Assembly (NCBI GenBank): GCA_003116995.1
Contig: BDSL01000003.1
Coordinates: 620,001 to 684,000 of the forward strand
Source: Yamagishiella unicocca
Taxonomy: Eukaryota > Chlorophyta > Chlorophyceae > Chlamydomonadales > Volvocaceae
Direction of reading: 5' to 3'
DNA: 64,000 bases
Part shown: positions 45,797-60,000 of the stretch, piece after piece
Position numbering within the stretch: the stretch's first letter is position 1
How the letters are laid out: every line of letters begins with the position of its first letter
Made by a program: the position numbers and the translations under genes
The notes under the pieces: generated by a model
Told to the model about the DNA's origin: nothing
What the model saw: the letters and a program-made list of their open reading frames with translations, nothing else
Databases searched by the model: none

Positions 45797-46620
45797 CTAC
45801 AATGGTCTGCTTAACCGCCGGTGGTGCGGGTGTGCGCCGCGGTGACGGCCGACTTCTGGGCCCGCCTCAGTGCGTTTGCCGAGCTGGGGCTGGCCCCCCG
45901 CGGGTGGGGGGCCATCCCGTCCGATCACCCCTTCCTCGCCGCCTCGCCCGCGGGGGAGGTGGTCTTCCCGGGCCGCCCGGGTGCCGAGGAGTGACCCGAC
46001 GGCTGACTCGGGTGCGATTTTCTGGGCCTTAGGCCCCCGCTCTGCTGTCTTTTGTGGGTGCTTTTGGGTTCTGGGGCTTGGGGCCCCCGTTTTGCCGGAA
46101 CGCGTTCCTCGCGTCTCGCTGCTGGCTTGGTGCAGGTGGTTCGTGTTGTCTGGACGCGCTTGTTCTCCTCCCCGTGCTTTGAGTTGTGCGTGCTGCCTTC
46201 TCCGTGTCCTCGTGTTTGGCTGCCTTCGGCTTTTGCCCCCTCCCGGCCGGTGAGGGCGGGCTCTTTTGCCCAGTGACCCGTGTCGTGGTCTGGCCCATCG
46301 GGCCCGCCTGGTTGCGCTTCCGCGCTTGAGCCGTTCTGGCTCCCTTGTAATACTCGCATTCTGCTTAACGAATTGCACGACAAGTACACCAGCGCCCGGG
46401 CCACTACAGCCACCACGAGCGCCCATGCCGCCCGCACCCGGGGCAACAGCAGGGCCAGGGTCAGCTTGCGTGCCAGAACTAGGGCCAGCACCAGATCCAG
46501 CAGCACCCAGGCCAGCGCCAGCTGTTTCGTGTGGCGGGGTGTGCGTTTCGTTTTGTGGGGCCTACCTGGTGGCCGTGGGTTGGTTGGCTTTGGTGGCTGC
46601 TGCTGTTTGGGCAGGGTAGG
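45797..46620 (+). mobile_element. Degenerate retrotransposon fragment, plus orientation
   Basis: The plus strand reads AAVTADFWARLSAFAELG, GWGAIPSDHPFLAASPAG and VVFPGRPGAEE then a stop. A GC-rich 3' region follows and ends at CCCTTGTAATACTCGCATTCTGCTTAA (about 46345-46370). This is the inverted counterpart of 28889-29631. From 46378 the sequence matches 26707 onward, implying that a second element abuts it. Likely LINE remains, by inference. Confidence 0.5.
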
Positions 46621-47549
46621 AGGCGCCTCTGTGCCTTCCGACGCTTTCCTGTGCCCTTAGGGCATCTGCGTGGTTCAGCCCCGGCTCTCATATGGATGGT
46701 GAGGCCACGGTCATGAGCCCCTTCTTGTCCTGGATTCGCCCGGGCTGAGGACACTGTAACATCGTACTATGTCGTAATGAACCGTAAGATCATTGGTATC
46801 CTACTAATATCTCGCAACTCATCTTAATGAATGGAAAGTATATCGCTGTGACAGGGACCCCCCCAAAAAACCTTGTTTCTCCATCCTTTTTACTAGGGGG
46901 TCCTCGTCGTACGCGTAGCAAAAGGACGTTGCACGTAGCGCGTCGAGTTGCGGGATGCCGAGCGCGATCACGGATTTGTCTGGGCACATGATATGTACGT
47001 AATTTATAAGTACCGATGCGAATCATAAGTACTGATGCACAAGTTGGATGGTCTCCATAGGCTAATGGCTTGGCATCATGAAACGAAATGCATCGCGAAA
47101 CAAGAGCGGAAGGACGTCATCGACCCAAATAGCAGAGCTGTGGCATATATGTGTATGACAATGTAGAGTTTGTAGTGTTGTGGCGTTTTGGCGGGGATAC
47201 GCGAAAGTCGGTTCTCGTAACGGGGCCCTATGCCCAAGATGCCGTGAGTTGGCTGTGGTTGTACCGTGTTGTACGACAGCCAGTACAATGTATTGCCCAT
47301 GGGATTAAAAGTTTAAAGTATTTACAATGTCCTTAAGCCCGAGCGAACTCAAGACAGGAACCCATGCCGGGCCTCACTATACGACAGCCAGAGTTGAACC
47401 CAGCAGACTCCCCCAGGGGCACAGGCAAGCTTTGGAAAGCACAACAGAGACGTCGGGCAAAACCAGGACAAGCCAGGAAAACGAGACCACTAGGAAATAG
47501 GTAAGGCCGCGCCCCATGACACATTACGGCTGCACCGTCATACGCCATT
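46621..47549. other. Spacer, no gene seen
   Basis: Moderate AT content and no splice-supported exons on either strand. About 46640-46740 resembles the retroelement-flanking sequence near 28790-28860 in reverse (GGTTCAGCCC, then CTCGTAT/CTCATAT, then CTTGTCCTG). Confidence 0.35.
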
Positions 47550-48024
47550 CACAGCGGCGAACGTATACGGGACACCTGGCCGAGAAGCTCGTACTGCGTT
47601 GCGAGCTTGAGACGTCCAGCATCCGTTACGGAAAGGCCTAATAATAAGATGGATACCCATAAGATTAGTTGCGATAATGCATAATGATGAATCCCGAGGG
47701 AACTAAGGTCGTCTTAAGAGTCAAGTGGTCGCCAAGAACTTTTGCAAAGCAGCCGAGCATAGTCCCATCAAAGGCTAGCGGTTCTCTGTCGGATACTCAA
47801 TAAGACGCTTGGGGTCACTGTAATCTCTTATAATCAATAAGAGCTCGTCGGATACGTCCGCCTATGCCGGCTCCTGCAAGCAAGCTGCGATTACCACGCG
47901 CGCACCTCCTTCTGCAACCCAATCGTCCAGGACACTTAGGCTGTGGGTATACATGAACAGCGCCCGAGGTCGCAGGCCTGGCCACAGGAAGGAGGCAATA
48001 CGGAACTAGCGCTGTCAGATAACC
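47550..48024 (+). promoter_or_regulatory. Upstream region of kinase copy 3
   Basis: It aligns with 29690-30150 upstream of copy 2. A short extra piece at about 47800-47840 repeats the CAATAAGA motif (AATAAGACGCTTGG then AATAAGAGCTCG). Probable promoter and 5' UTR, by position only. Confidence 0.5.
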
Positions 48025-51000
48025 ATGGGGTACACAAGCCGCGCCATGTTCAGGAATGTTGGTGAGTGATGACAGCTGCCAGGGGCTGACAGTTCCTCGT
48101 ACGTCCGGGTACGGTCGCGTTGGGCCAGCGTATACCTGCTTGTTATGCATGTTCTGTTTCGTTAGAAACGTTTCTAACGATTTGGGCCTTCATGGTACGT
48201 AAGGGGTATCAGAAGCCTGTCCTCCTCCTGTTCGGATGTTTAGGCAGCCCTTCTTCACGACTCGGCGCCATCGTTTTACAATTGCTGCAGGCTTTACCGC
48301 TGTGCTTTTGGTGGCGCTCATGGTCATGGCATGCCAGTCCCTTGAAGTGGGTAACGCCAAGTGGCCGAAATTTACCGCGATGATAGGTTCAGGTCGCTGG
48401 GGGGTTTTGCAGTCAGTGATTGTGTGACGTGTGCGGCCCCCCTGGACCCAACCATTGCTTCTTATCTCGCACCTTTTGATACCTCCTAGTTGTCACCTTC
48501 AGCAGTCAGCTAGAACCACGGTGTCCTCCCCCACCCCCTTCCTCGAACCCCCCCTGCAACGCCTTCCCGCTCAGCTGCCTCCAGTGGACGAGATACCGTT
48601 CTCGGTCGACCAGCTGCTTGCATCCCAGGACGTCTTACCCCCTGGCGTCATGACGCTCGTGCCACAACGGGTCAGCCTGCTCTCACGACTGCCCGCGGGG
48701 ACGGTTTCGGCGACCGTCAGGGGCCAGGGCAGCAGCGTACCTGGACGGCTGCTGCAGCTGAAGTGGCCAGAACCACACTGGACTGACAGTAGAGTCAATG
48801 ATGACTCTATCGCGGGCTTAACCCCGGTGCTCCCTTCGTTCCCTCCGCCGGCGCCTCTCCGGCCTTTCCCGCCTTCCCCGCCCCCCACGCCTCCTTTGCC
48901 TCCCCGGCCTCCGGAGCCATCTGGGGAGTCGCCCTTTACCATGTTGACTTGGTGGCAGCTGGCGCCGCAATTCATACTCAGCGGTCCGGCGATCGGTCTG
49001 GAAGCAGGTGCGGGCTGTCGAACGATTTGCGCGCGTTGGGTGGGAATTATGCGCGCGATTGCGTGCAAGGGCGAAATATGCCCTCATTGCCGTCGAAAGG
49101 ATCGAAGGGCGGCAAGAAGCAAGTGCAGTCCACGACGATAGCTCCGCACGCGCCAACCATCACCCACGCTTTCCGATTTTTTCTCCCAAGTTGAGGAACA
49201 GAGGGTACGACTTGAAGTGGTGGGTGATAGGCGCGCGCAGATTGTCGCGAATCATTTGCCGTACAATGAGTGTTTGGCGTTCGAATTCCAACTGTCCCGC
49301 CAGGTCAGGAGCTCACGCTGTCATCCCTGGCGTTGCACCTCGCTCCTGTCGTGAACCCGTTCTCCGGCGGCATTCTGGCAGAGCTTGCGCCTTCGGCAAT
49401 CTTCAACATCAGACCGGGCGCCACACTTCGCCTGATGGATGTGTTGGTTGTGGTCGAAAGCGATTACTTATTCCAGCTGGTCACCAGGCTGTGCAACCAA
49501 CAGCAACACTGGCCTTACAACCGGGGGGTGGTGGTTGAGGGCGGAGCTCTGCGAATCGCCAACCTGACGACCCAGGTGGCCAACGGAGGCGGTCGCGTGC
49601 ACTGGGTCAACGTCACGATCACTCGCCCTCTTAACGCAGAGGGCCGGCCATTTGATTGCGCCGCCAAGGCCATTACAGACGGCTCGCAGCTGGGGCCTGT
49701 GTCCAGGGCGCTCCTCAGTGAGGCATGGGGCTTCGTGTATATTTACATCGCTGCGAACCTGACGCTCCAGCCCGAGGACTCGTGGGAGCTGGTAGGGGGG
49801 AGGGGGGTCGCGGGATGACCGTGAAGGCGCAGAGCAGTGGGGTTTGGGCCTGTCGGCGTTGCTTTTGGTGAAGGACACGCTGCCCCCTTGCTCCGTTACC
49901 CCGTGCCACAGCCCACATCGTTCGTTGCGTGCTTCCGGTAGAGGTCCCTTTGGCCCCAAGACTTGCCTTCCCCCGGCCCCCGGCGCCTTGCAGGTTGAGA
50001 TCAACTCAAACCAGGTTCTAGTCCTACTTGGCGACCCGACCCGTCCCACCATCCTCGACCTGGGAGGCAGGGCAGATGTGTGGGGTATCACCGCCGGCGG
50101 CACTGCAACAATCCTGACAGAGCCCCAGGGCGTTGCCATTCTTTCTGACTTAGTGGTCGTCAATTTGCCGCAAGCCACACGGCCCGACGGCGCAATGAGC
50201 TCTTTGTCGGTTGCGATGTCTAGCTTCAACGTTGTGCGGTGAGTGGGGCGGCGGCGGTGGGACCTGGGCCGCAGGGCGGAACAGGACGGGGCTTATAGGG
50301 TGGGCAAGGCGAGCGACTTGACGGGCCCGGGAGGGGGAACACACAGGGAATGCAGCGGCTGAAGCCGAAGGAAGACCCGGAGGGCCTCCTCTCTGGTTCC
50401 CTTTCCCCCGGCCCCAGACTTCCTCCTGATGTGCGCTTCCGCGAGTCAGGCAGGGGGCGTATGTTTGGGGCAGCAGGAGGGTGTCCCTGCCATCACGCTG
50501 ACAAGCGGCGGTGATCACGGCATCTTGTACGACGACACGCTGACTTCAAACCGTGGCGGGGCTGTGGATCTATTGCGGATCCATTTGCCAATCCGTTTGC
50601 GCATGATCTTGCGGGTCGCTTTTGCGTCCAGGCTACCTTTACCCGAATTTTCTCTGGATCCATTACGCGACTCCGGCCACTTGACCCGTTTGTCACTGGT
50701 GCTGACGGGTGTGCAGGGGAGTGCCGTTTCCGGAAACCTATGGTGCTCTAAATGTAGCTCAGGTCAGGCTCGTGCGCTGCACAGTCGTCGTACCGGACCC
50801 GGAGCTGGCCTTCCTGGCAGAGGCGGCGGGACACAACAGCAGCGAGATATGGCCGCGAGACCCGCCGAACGGGTTCGTCATACAGCTGCAGGTTTGTTGC
50901 GCATCGGTGATTTTCTAAACGAGAAGCAGTTGATGGTCGCGGTGGTGATGTTTACAGTGGTGGTTACGATGCCTGCGGTGGCTGCCGGCCCCGTGTGGCC

Positions 51001-54000
51001 CGCTCCAGCTCCTCCATCATCCAACCAGCCATGTCCTGATCCGCCCCGTCGTGTCCTGCCCCGTCTCGGTACACCAGGAGCCGCCACACGCCCCCTTGGA
51101 ACAGCTGCTGCTGAAGGAGCTCAGCTTGCTGTCGGAGGTATGTTGGTTCCCGCGGTGTATTTTATAAGTCTGGCCACGTAGCGCTGAGGAGAGGGGACTG
51201 GGCCCTAGGCGCTGCGGGCGGTAGAACGCCGGAATGACGGTTGGGTGGTAACGGTTGCGCCCCCCACCATACAACGGTGTCCGTCAACAGGACGTCCATC
51301 GTATGCACTCAGCAGCCGCTCCATCAGCCTGCAACAATCGGCGGTTGGACAGTTGCCACCGCACCACATACCGGCGCCCATACACACCTCGCCGCCACCC
51401 GCACCATCTCGCCGCCACCCGCCCCAACCTGTACGGCATCTCTGCGCGCCTGACACGCAGGTGTCCCTGTCGGTCTGCACACTGCTGTCGACCAGCAGCT
51501 ACGCCCAGCTGCCTGGCGCCGTTTCGCTGCTGCCGGGCTCGCTGACGTGGCAGCCGCAGCTGCTGGCCGACCGCGACCCGCAGACGTTCGCGCGTTGGGT
51601 AAGCCGAAATCGGCTGTACGACAGGTTGGGCGGTCTCCTTGGGTGCGGGCATGGAAGAGAACCGCCTGCAGCTAATCCGGTGGCTCGATTGGACTCCCTC
51701 CTTGTCTGCCAACTGCCGACTGCCACTACTATGGCTGCAACTGCTTCTGCGGTTGCTACTGCTTCCGCCTGCAGCCTCTTGCCCCCTAGGGCTCTGACCA
51801 GTGCTTGCGGCTGCTGCTGTTGCTACTGCTGCTGCTGCAGGGCCCAGGAGGGCTCGCTGTCGTACCGGGCCTGCAGGAGGCGCTGATTTCCCTGGCATCC
51901 TGCGGAGAGCGCCTAGACCACAACCCCACCCGGCTCATCACCACGTACGTGCACGTCACTGGGAGTTATGGCCGCGTCCTCTCGGAGCAGCAGGGCCGAC
52001 TAGGGGGCCGCCTCACTTGGAGTCACAGCAAGGGCGACTGGGTGGGGTCGAGTTGCTCTGAGTGTGTGCTCTGGCCTGGGTCACTCATCGGCAATGATGC
52101 TGTCCAATGTTTGCGGGTGGCTGCCTGCAGGCGCTGGGCTCTACTACTTGGGTACTCCCCTGATGGGATTTGGGGGGAAGGGATTCAGCCTCCGTGCCTC
52201 ATGTCCCCCGCAGCTCTCCGCTGTTTCCACTGGTTTCCGGCACGCCTCAGCATACATTCTCCATCTTGTGTCTTATCCTTCTTTTGGTTTGCCCCACGGG
52301 TTCCTTATTCCCCACGTCCGCCCGACCACGGACGTTTCAGTCAACAGCACGGGGTCCTTGTTCACGTTCATTCAAAGACAGCAGCTGGGGTCGACACCCG
52401 ATCTCTGGATCTAGTTACATAAACCAAGTCCTTCAGCATGCTATCCCAACCGTGTGTACCAAACCTTTCCTACTCGGTTTATGTTTCAGTGCCGACACGG
52501 GTTTCCTCTCATGCCCGCCCTCACACACCTACACAGGCACGCAGACACCACGATCCCGGCCGTGGGTAGCGAGGCCTCCGGCACCTTCCACATCTCCACT
52601 GATGGCGCCCTCCTACCAGCGTCCACGTGTGCTGTCGACAGCGCCTCCGAGGAGGTGGTTGGCGGCCGCACCTTCACCGACCTGAAGGTGCGCCCCGACC
52701 TCCCTCCAGCCCGCTCCTCCAGCCCGCCCGCCCCTCGGTCCCCGCCACTCCAGCCCGCCCCTCGCTTCGGTTCCAACCCGACCCCTCGGAACACCCTCCC
52801 TCCTGGGGGGTCCCCTGCCGTCTTGCAGGGCGGCATCAGTCGCTTCGGAGTGGTACGGCCCATCACGCTCCGAAACCTGGTGCTGTACAACCTGGCTCCT
52901 GGAGGCATGTACCCGGAAGGGAAGCCGGCCGCGCCGATGTTGAGTTACCACGACGCGGCTTGGAGGCGCAGCGCTCTGCCGCTGTGGTTCTTCCAATGCG
53001 CCAGGTAGTGATGGGGGGCCCTAGCAGGAGGGGCGAGGGGCGGCCGGGGGCCCATGATGAGAAGGGCAGGGTGAGGCGAATAGGGGGCGAGCGGGCTGGG
53101 GATGATGGTCTCGGGGGCCTCGGAACGTTTGGCGACCGAATGCATCTAGTGCTGCTCGGAGGGCCGGCCCTTACTGCATGTGTGATTGGGTTACTTCGCT
53201 GGTGGAGAAACGAGCTGTTCCTGGCACATACTTGCAGCCACCTCTTCGGGCCGTGTTGCGTCACTGGAGCTAACGCAACGAATGAATGCCGTCCGGTGCC
53301 CCTGACAGGTCCGAAGAGGACCTCAGGCAGCTGCTGGCCGAAGACCAGCGAGATGCCAGCAGTCCACTCCCGCCCAGGCTGGTCCTTGAGGGCGTCACCC
53401 TGGTGGTTCCGGAGCAGGAGTGGCGCGCCCTGGCCGCCGTCATGCTGAGTCACCATGCGCCACAGGCCATGGCTGAAGCGCAGGAGCGCAGGGTAAAGCA
53501 GCGGGGCGAGAGTGGCGGGCAGCAGCAGGAGCACCTGGGGGCTCCAGAGCCTCCTGATGCAGTCGAAGCAGCCGCGTCAGCGCAGGGGTCAGTGCCAGCT
53601 GCCGGGCCCCCCGGCCCCCAGTACAGTGATGCTGCCACCTTCGGAGCCGCAGTGCTGCCACCAAATTACGGTGGCTCCCCTCGCCAACCGGAGGAGGAGG
53701 GTGGCAACGTTGGTAGGCCGCAGTCCGGGCAACATGGTGCAAGAAGCGGCTCCGGAAACCCTGGTGCTGGAGAGGCGCCCAAGCCAACTTACGGGGGAAT
53801 CCAGCAGGGGGAGACCTTGGACGACGAGGATGACTCCTCGTCCATACCGGGCTCGGGGACATATGACGCGGAACGTGACGGGGACGGCCGTGTATTCATA
53901 CCTGACGAAACGGGAACAGGTGTGGTCATATTTGAGATCATGGACTCAGGAGGCGTATCGAAAGACAGCGGGTCCATCGCTGCCGACCAACCTGATAGCG

Positions 54001-57000
54001 TTGCTGGAGACAAGTGGAGTGCTGGGGCCAGCGTGGTGCGGGATCTTGGCAGCGTCCGTGGAGATGCGTCGGACAGTGGATCCGTCCCCAAGGGCAGTGA
54101 AGAAGAAGGGGTTCCAACCGAGGGGCATAAGCAGTCAGGGAGCCTTGATGGAGATATGTCGGGGTTCGAAGACACAATCCTGGACCCGTTGCCGTTCAGT
54201 ATTCCGGAAGGGCCGCTAGCGGGAGCAGTGATCGAGCCAGAGGGGAGCGCAAACGCCGGGATCGGGGAGGAAGGCGGCACCGAGCAAGGTGTCAGCGCAA
54301 CACATCCCGATGACACCACGCAAGGTGGCCGTGACGATGGAGTGACGTCATCCGCGATCTTGCCCAGGCAGCTGCGGGAGCTCCGCGACAGCACTGGCTC
54401 CGCAGAACCATCCGGCGCACCGCTTTCGCCGCCATTATCTCCTGCAACCGCCCCGCCCCCACCGGCGCCCCCCTACCTGGCGACCACGAGGGCCGCCTTG
54501 CAGGCCTTCGCCGCCGAGTCGCGGGTAGGTCTCCTCGATCGCTGGTCGCAGGGATGGAGCTGCTGCTGCTCCGGGAATGGAATCGCGTTTGGTAACCTAG
54601 CTTAAAATCTAGCTAAGAGGAGTTGGGAGTATTTTTCGGTAGCGGCGTCATAGTACGTGACAGTTTGGGCGGGCGCCGCGCTTTGGCTCTTCATGCTGCC
54701 ACCGCGCAAACGTATTTAAAGCCGTCACACGCAGCCGATAGAGCTGAAGTCAGATTTCCGGCGTTACATATGCCGGATGGTCGATATGTAGGCCACAAGC
54801 AAATTTCCTAATTAATGTAGGCAAACGGTATGACGACCGCCAAGAGGCCCACAGGCCAGGCGACTGTGTCGTTCCCGCCACCTTGCTTGTTGACCCAAAC
54901 CCATGACCAGCGTCCTGTACAACATCAGGCCGAGCGGATGAGTTGTAACACCTGTGTGTGCGTGTGTGCTGCGGTCGCCTGCAGATGCTTTCTTACGACT
55001 TCAGCGCAGGAGTGCTGGTGCTGGCGGCTGCGCGGCACTACGGCTGGACGGGCACAAACGTGACGATGATGTACAAGCTGCCGCAGGACGCGCCCCCCGG
55101 CGCCAAGCTCCTGTCGTACCCACGGCTTGCCCTGCCGTACAAGGAACTCGCGGGTACGAGAGGCCCTCTGTGCGCATCCCCGTGGTCATTCAAACGGTTT
55201 GGGCCGTTGCTTTGGCAGACTCCCCAGCCCCCATCTGCTTGCATCTCTCTCATCGCTTTGGACGTGCCCCTGACCCTAAAATCCGTGCCTCTCGAAGCCC
55301 TGCTCCCGCACCCCCCCGTTCTATTCCCCTTTTTATCCCCTTCCTCCCCTTCTTCTATCCCATCCAGACCTGGCCATAGAGTTTTCCTTGGATTTCGCGC
55401 CTCCCCCACCACCTGCGTTCCCGTCCCGCCCGCCGCTGGAGCTCCGCCTCACTCCGCTGCCGCCGCCGTCGCCGCCGCCGCCGCCGGTCCAACCGCTTTT
55501 CGCCAGCCCGGAGGTGTATACTACCGAACAACGCACCGCCCAGGGCGGCTCTCCCGACCGTGCGTGGGTCGTTCCGCTGGTGGCCTGTGTGGCGGCGATC
55601 GGAGGAGGTCCGGTCCTGGCGGCAATCGTGCTGTGTCTGGTCTTGGCGTACCGCCGGTCGCAGCGACGCAAGGGCTGCATGGCAGGAGCTGGACCGGGCG
55701 TATCGCGGTTGCCCTTTGCGGAAAGTGGAAAGAAGGGCGGGGACAGCCAAAGCGGCGGCAGCGTGAGGCCTGGGACGGCTTACAGTGCGCAGGTGGCCAT
55801 CGTTTGCAGCGGGGAGGGCATCGCTGCGGCGAGGTGTGGCGCCGGGGAGGGGTACGTCGTGCGCTCGTGTGGTCCGTTGGGTTCGTCAACCGGGCAGCAG
55901 CTGACAGAAAGCACCACAATGAGCAGTGTCATCACCATCGGCAGCCTCGCGGCGTCCACCAGCATATCAGAGGTGCGCTCCTGCCGGCGCCGGGGCTCGA
56001 TGTGCCGACCTGCTAGGTGACTCGTATGACCGACCCTTCGTTTTCATCTTGCCTGCACGACGGACAAAGCTGCGGTACTCGGGATGCGACAACTACCACG
56101 CTAGCCAGCAAAGCGGCCCGGGTGCGAACATGAAACCTTCAACCAATGGCCTCTTGCTTTCTCGCAGCCGCACCGCCAGACGCCTGCACATCCTCATCCC
56201 GCTGCTCTAACGGCTGCGCTTGGGGCGCGAACGAAAACCTCGGCGGACCTTCGATGCGGCGGCGGAACGCGCCACGTGTTTCGAAGAGCCCAAATTTGTA
56301 GCCTGCTGTTGTCCTCTGATGTCGTTATCCATTTCAGGGCGCAGCCTTCGCAAACAGGCGTTAGCTCATCCTGTGTGCTGCCCCGGCCTCTTGTCTCCCT
56401 CGGCGCTCCCTCCCTGCAGCTGAACCGCTGCGCAGTGGCCACAGTGCTGAACCGGGTGGGGGCGTCCAGGACCCGACCGCAGGACGAGGCACGTGCCCAC
56501 AACGCCCAGCCGCTGTCGGCTGCAGGCGCTGCAGGCGGTCAGGCGCCGGCGGCGCTTCTAGCAGTGGACGAGGAGAGCTTTCTCCGGGAGATGAACGTGG
56601 GTAACGTGTAAGGGCTTTAGAGACCGGGTGCTAGGCTCTCAAGCGTCAGCCAGGGATGGGAGCATGTGGCCGCCGTTGTGTGCGATCCGCTCGTACTCGC
56701 ACACAGCAACGCAGGCAGGGGCCGCCTCCGATTTTGGCCGGGCCGCCTCAGGCGGCACCCGGCAGGCAGGGAGGAAGCATGCCTCATGGAGTTACCAGTC
56801 GTTCTTTCGACCATCTGCCCCGATGACGTCATGGAAGAGGAAAAGCCAGCAGGCACATCACCCGCTCCATGCAGCCAAATGTCGCTGCGCCACCTTCCCC
56901 GCCTGCTGCAGGCATACTTCCGCGAGCTGATGGCCTACACGGAGCCAGACAAGCTCCAGCCAGGGGGGCCCGACAGCAAGCTACTCCTAACCGGCACAAG

Positions 57001-60000
57001 GATACCCACCGTCCGTCGGCACCGCAGCAACCGCGGCATGTCCGACGCTATCCACGCGCTCCAGGTAGGGCTGTGCTGAGAGCGGCGGGCACAGAAATGT
57101 AAACCTGGCATGGCTGCGTAGGTTTGCACTCGGCTTGGCTGGGCTCGAACAACTTATGTTTGGTTTGCTGAGACAGCCATTCTCAGAGGAAAATGGCCGA
57201 TTGCGCTGTTATATCGTCCGCTAGATGCTGCCATTTTCAATGGGTTGATGTCTGCGCATTCGGCATTGGCGAGACTCGCTTCGATCGGCGCAACCGCAGG
57301 CCGAGCTGACCGACGCGGAGCTCCAGGTGGACATGGTGCTGGGCGTTGGCGCGTTCGGAGTGGTATATCGGGGCACGTGGCGGGGACTGCAGGTTGCGAT
57401 CAAGACGCTAGTGGTTTCGGAGGTGATGATTGGCAGGGATGGCCGTGCACAGCACCGCGCAGTCCTGGAGGCAGCAATCTCGATGGCCCTAGCTCATCCC
57501 AACGTCGTATGTGAGTCGGGGCGAACACGTCGGGATGAAGGCTGACGTGCTGTAGGTCTTTTGTTTCCCAGAGTTGCCAAGCCAAGTGCGACTAGGTGTT
57601 GATCCCGGTTGAACACGGTGCAATTGCAACAAATCGTCATCCAGGGCCCTACACAATTACTGGCAAAGGTAGTGTTGGCTGCATCAAAGGACGCTCGTGC
57701 ATGTCGTGCATGTCGTGTCATCTTGCAATTTGCCGCTAAATGCGAGGAGCTAAATGCGAGGAGCTAAATGCGAGGAGCTAAATGCGAGGAGCTAAATGCG
57801 AGGAGGCGCCGCTGTGTTTGCAAGCACAAGCGCGTTGCCTTGGCTGGGTCCGATCGGGTCGGGATAGGGTTATTATACCGGTATGCCTCATGGCCGCACG
57901 GCGCGTCACTGGAACCCTTCACTGGAAGTTCCAGTCTGGAACCCTTCACTGGAAATGACTTCTGCTGTTACCTGCATCAACCAACCGCCCGCCCGTGCCG
58001 CTCTTCGCAGCCACATACTCGTACAACCTGAAGCACCTGGTCCAGGATCCGACCGGTCAGCCCACCGGCGAAAACAGCGCCACAGGAACGACCAGTACTT
58101 GCTCCTATGAGGTGGACTCTCACGACGCGTTCAAACTCTACATCGTGCAAGAGTACTGCAACGGCGGCACGCTTCGTCACGCGCTTGGTGAGTGGCTGCA
58201 TAGGGGGGGGCGGCGCAGCAACACACGCAGGGGGCTAAATATCGTGTTGCCAGAGGGCAGGTGAGACGAGCGGTGAGGCTGCGATCACACTCGGTATCCA
58301 GCGGGGCCTTCATTTCGCGGAACAGGTACAAGGCGGGCTGAACCATCAGTGCCCTAGAAGTCCCGTCAGTTGTGTGACGAGTCACATTTGTACGACGAAG
58401 AGTTTCCTCTTCCTCCGACCCAGCATGGTAGCACCGGTTCGCGCCAGCAGTACGGCAGCGCGGCAGCAGCTAGGCTCCTAACTAGGGGCAACACCGGGTC
58501 GAAGACCCCAAAGCATACCGGACCTCGTTCACCATGTTCTTGTCAGATCGCCGCTCGCGTGCCCAGTCTCACACTGCTTGCTGCTTTTTGCGTGCCCGTG
58601 CTCACAATCAGAAGTCGCGCGCCCACATATATGGAACTCCCATTCGCCATGAATGCCACGTCATCGTCCGGCACTGCGCACCTCGTCATCGTGTGTCCAG
58701 GGCAAGGCGTGGCGGGCAGCGTGCGAGCAGGCGGCTTCGCCCAGGCTCTTGCTCTGCGAATAGCCTTGGACGTGGCCCTAGGCATGAGGCACATCCACAG
58801 CTGCCGCATCGTCCATGGGGACCTCAAACCCGGTGAGTGCCGCTATCCCCTGCGACCGCCTGCGGCCTACATCGGACGGGACTGCTACGACTTGATGTTG
58901 GACGCATTTGACATGGCAAGTCCATCACGCCGAGGACATGTCACCATGCCATGCCGTACCGTGCCGTACCCCTCTCCTCGTTTCCGCTCCGGTCATGCAG
59001 ATAACGTGTTGCTGGTGACTGGGCCGCGAGCAGACCCGGAGGGTCATCAGCTGGACAGCGCGGTCGCGAGTCCAACCGTTCAAGGCGTCTTGGGAGGTGC
59101 TTGCGCGCCCGAGGAGGCAACGGTTCTTGAGCTGACGGCCAAGGTGGCTGACTTTGGGCTGAGCCTGCCCCTGGCGGAGGGCGCGACGCATGCCTCGCAC
59201 AAGTTCCAAGGCACTCCCGCGTACCTGGCGCCAGAGGTGGGTGGGTGGCTGGTAGGGAGGGGGAAAGGGAGGGAGGGGGGGAGCTGCTGGCAGGCTGGCA
59301 GAGCATCGGCGGGGTTGGCGATCAACGTAGGCGTGCGACATGGGGCCTCGTGCAGGACCTCGCACCACTGCAGCACTTCCAAAAGGCGTGCGCTCTGGCT
59401 GTGCGGGCCCAGGAGGGATGTGCCACGCCCTTCGCCGGACTGTGCTGCTCGCGCATCGTGCCTTGCTGCCGTATTCCCTGCAGGACATCGCAAATGCACC
59501 ATTGCGTACGTTCATAGGGCGTGCCTGCTGGCTGTGTGGGCGGGGAATTGATGTAGCACGCCTTCGCTATGCCGTTCCGTACTCCCTGCGGTTTGGAGCT
59601 GCATGCGATGAATAAGGGGGCGCGGCTGTGGTGGTTGCTGATCAGGTTGCTAATAGAGACAGAGTAGGCTTAGAATGGATATCGATAGCCGCAAGTTGCT
59701 GGATTGCTTGGGACGTGAATCCGGTGCCGCCTTGCGCTTGAAGCAGCCAGCGTTGTCTCTGCGTTTCGTTTGGGCTTGGGATCGGACTTTTTCTTATAAT
59801 TGACAGTCCGCGTCCCTCCCCTGGCGCTCGTGCCGCGCTGTCCTTCCACCCGCCACAGGTTGCGTCTGAGGGAAAGCTGTCACCGCGGGCTGACGTGTGG
59901 TCGTTCGGTCTGGTGCTCATCGAGCTCTACTACGGTTGCACGTTGGAGGAAGTGTGCGCGATTCACTCCGCACTGCAAGGGTCGGGACAACGAAAGGGTC

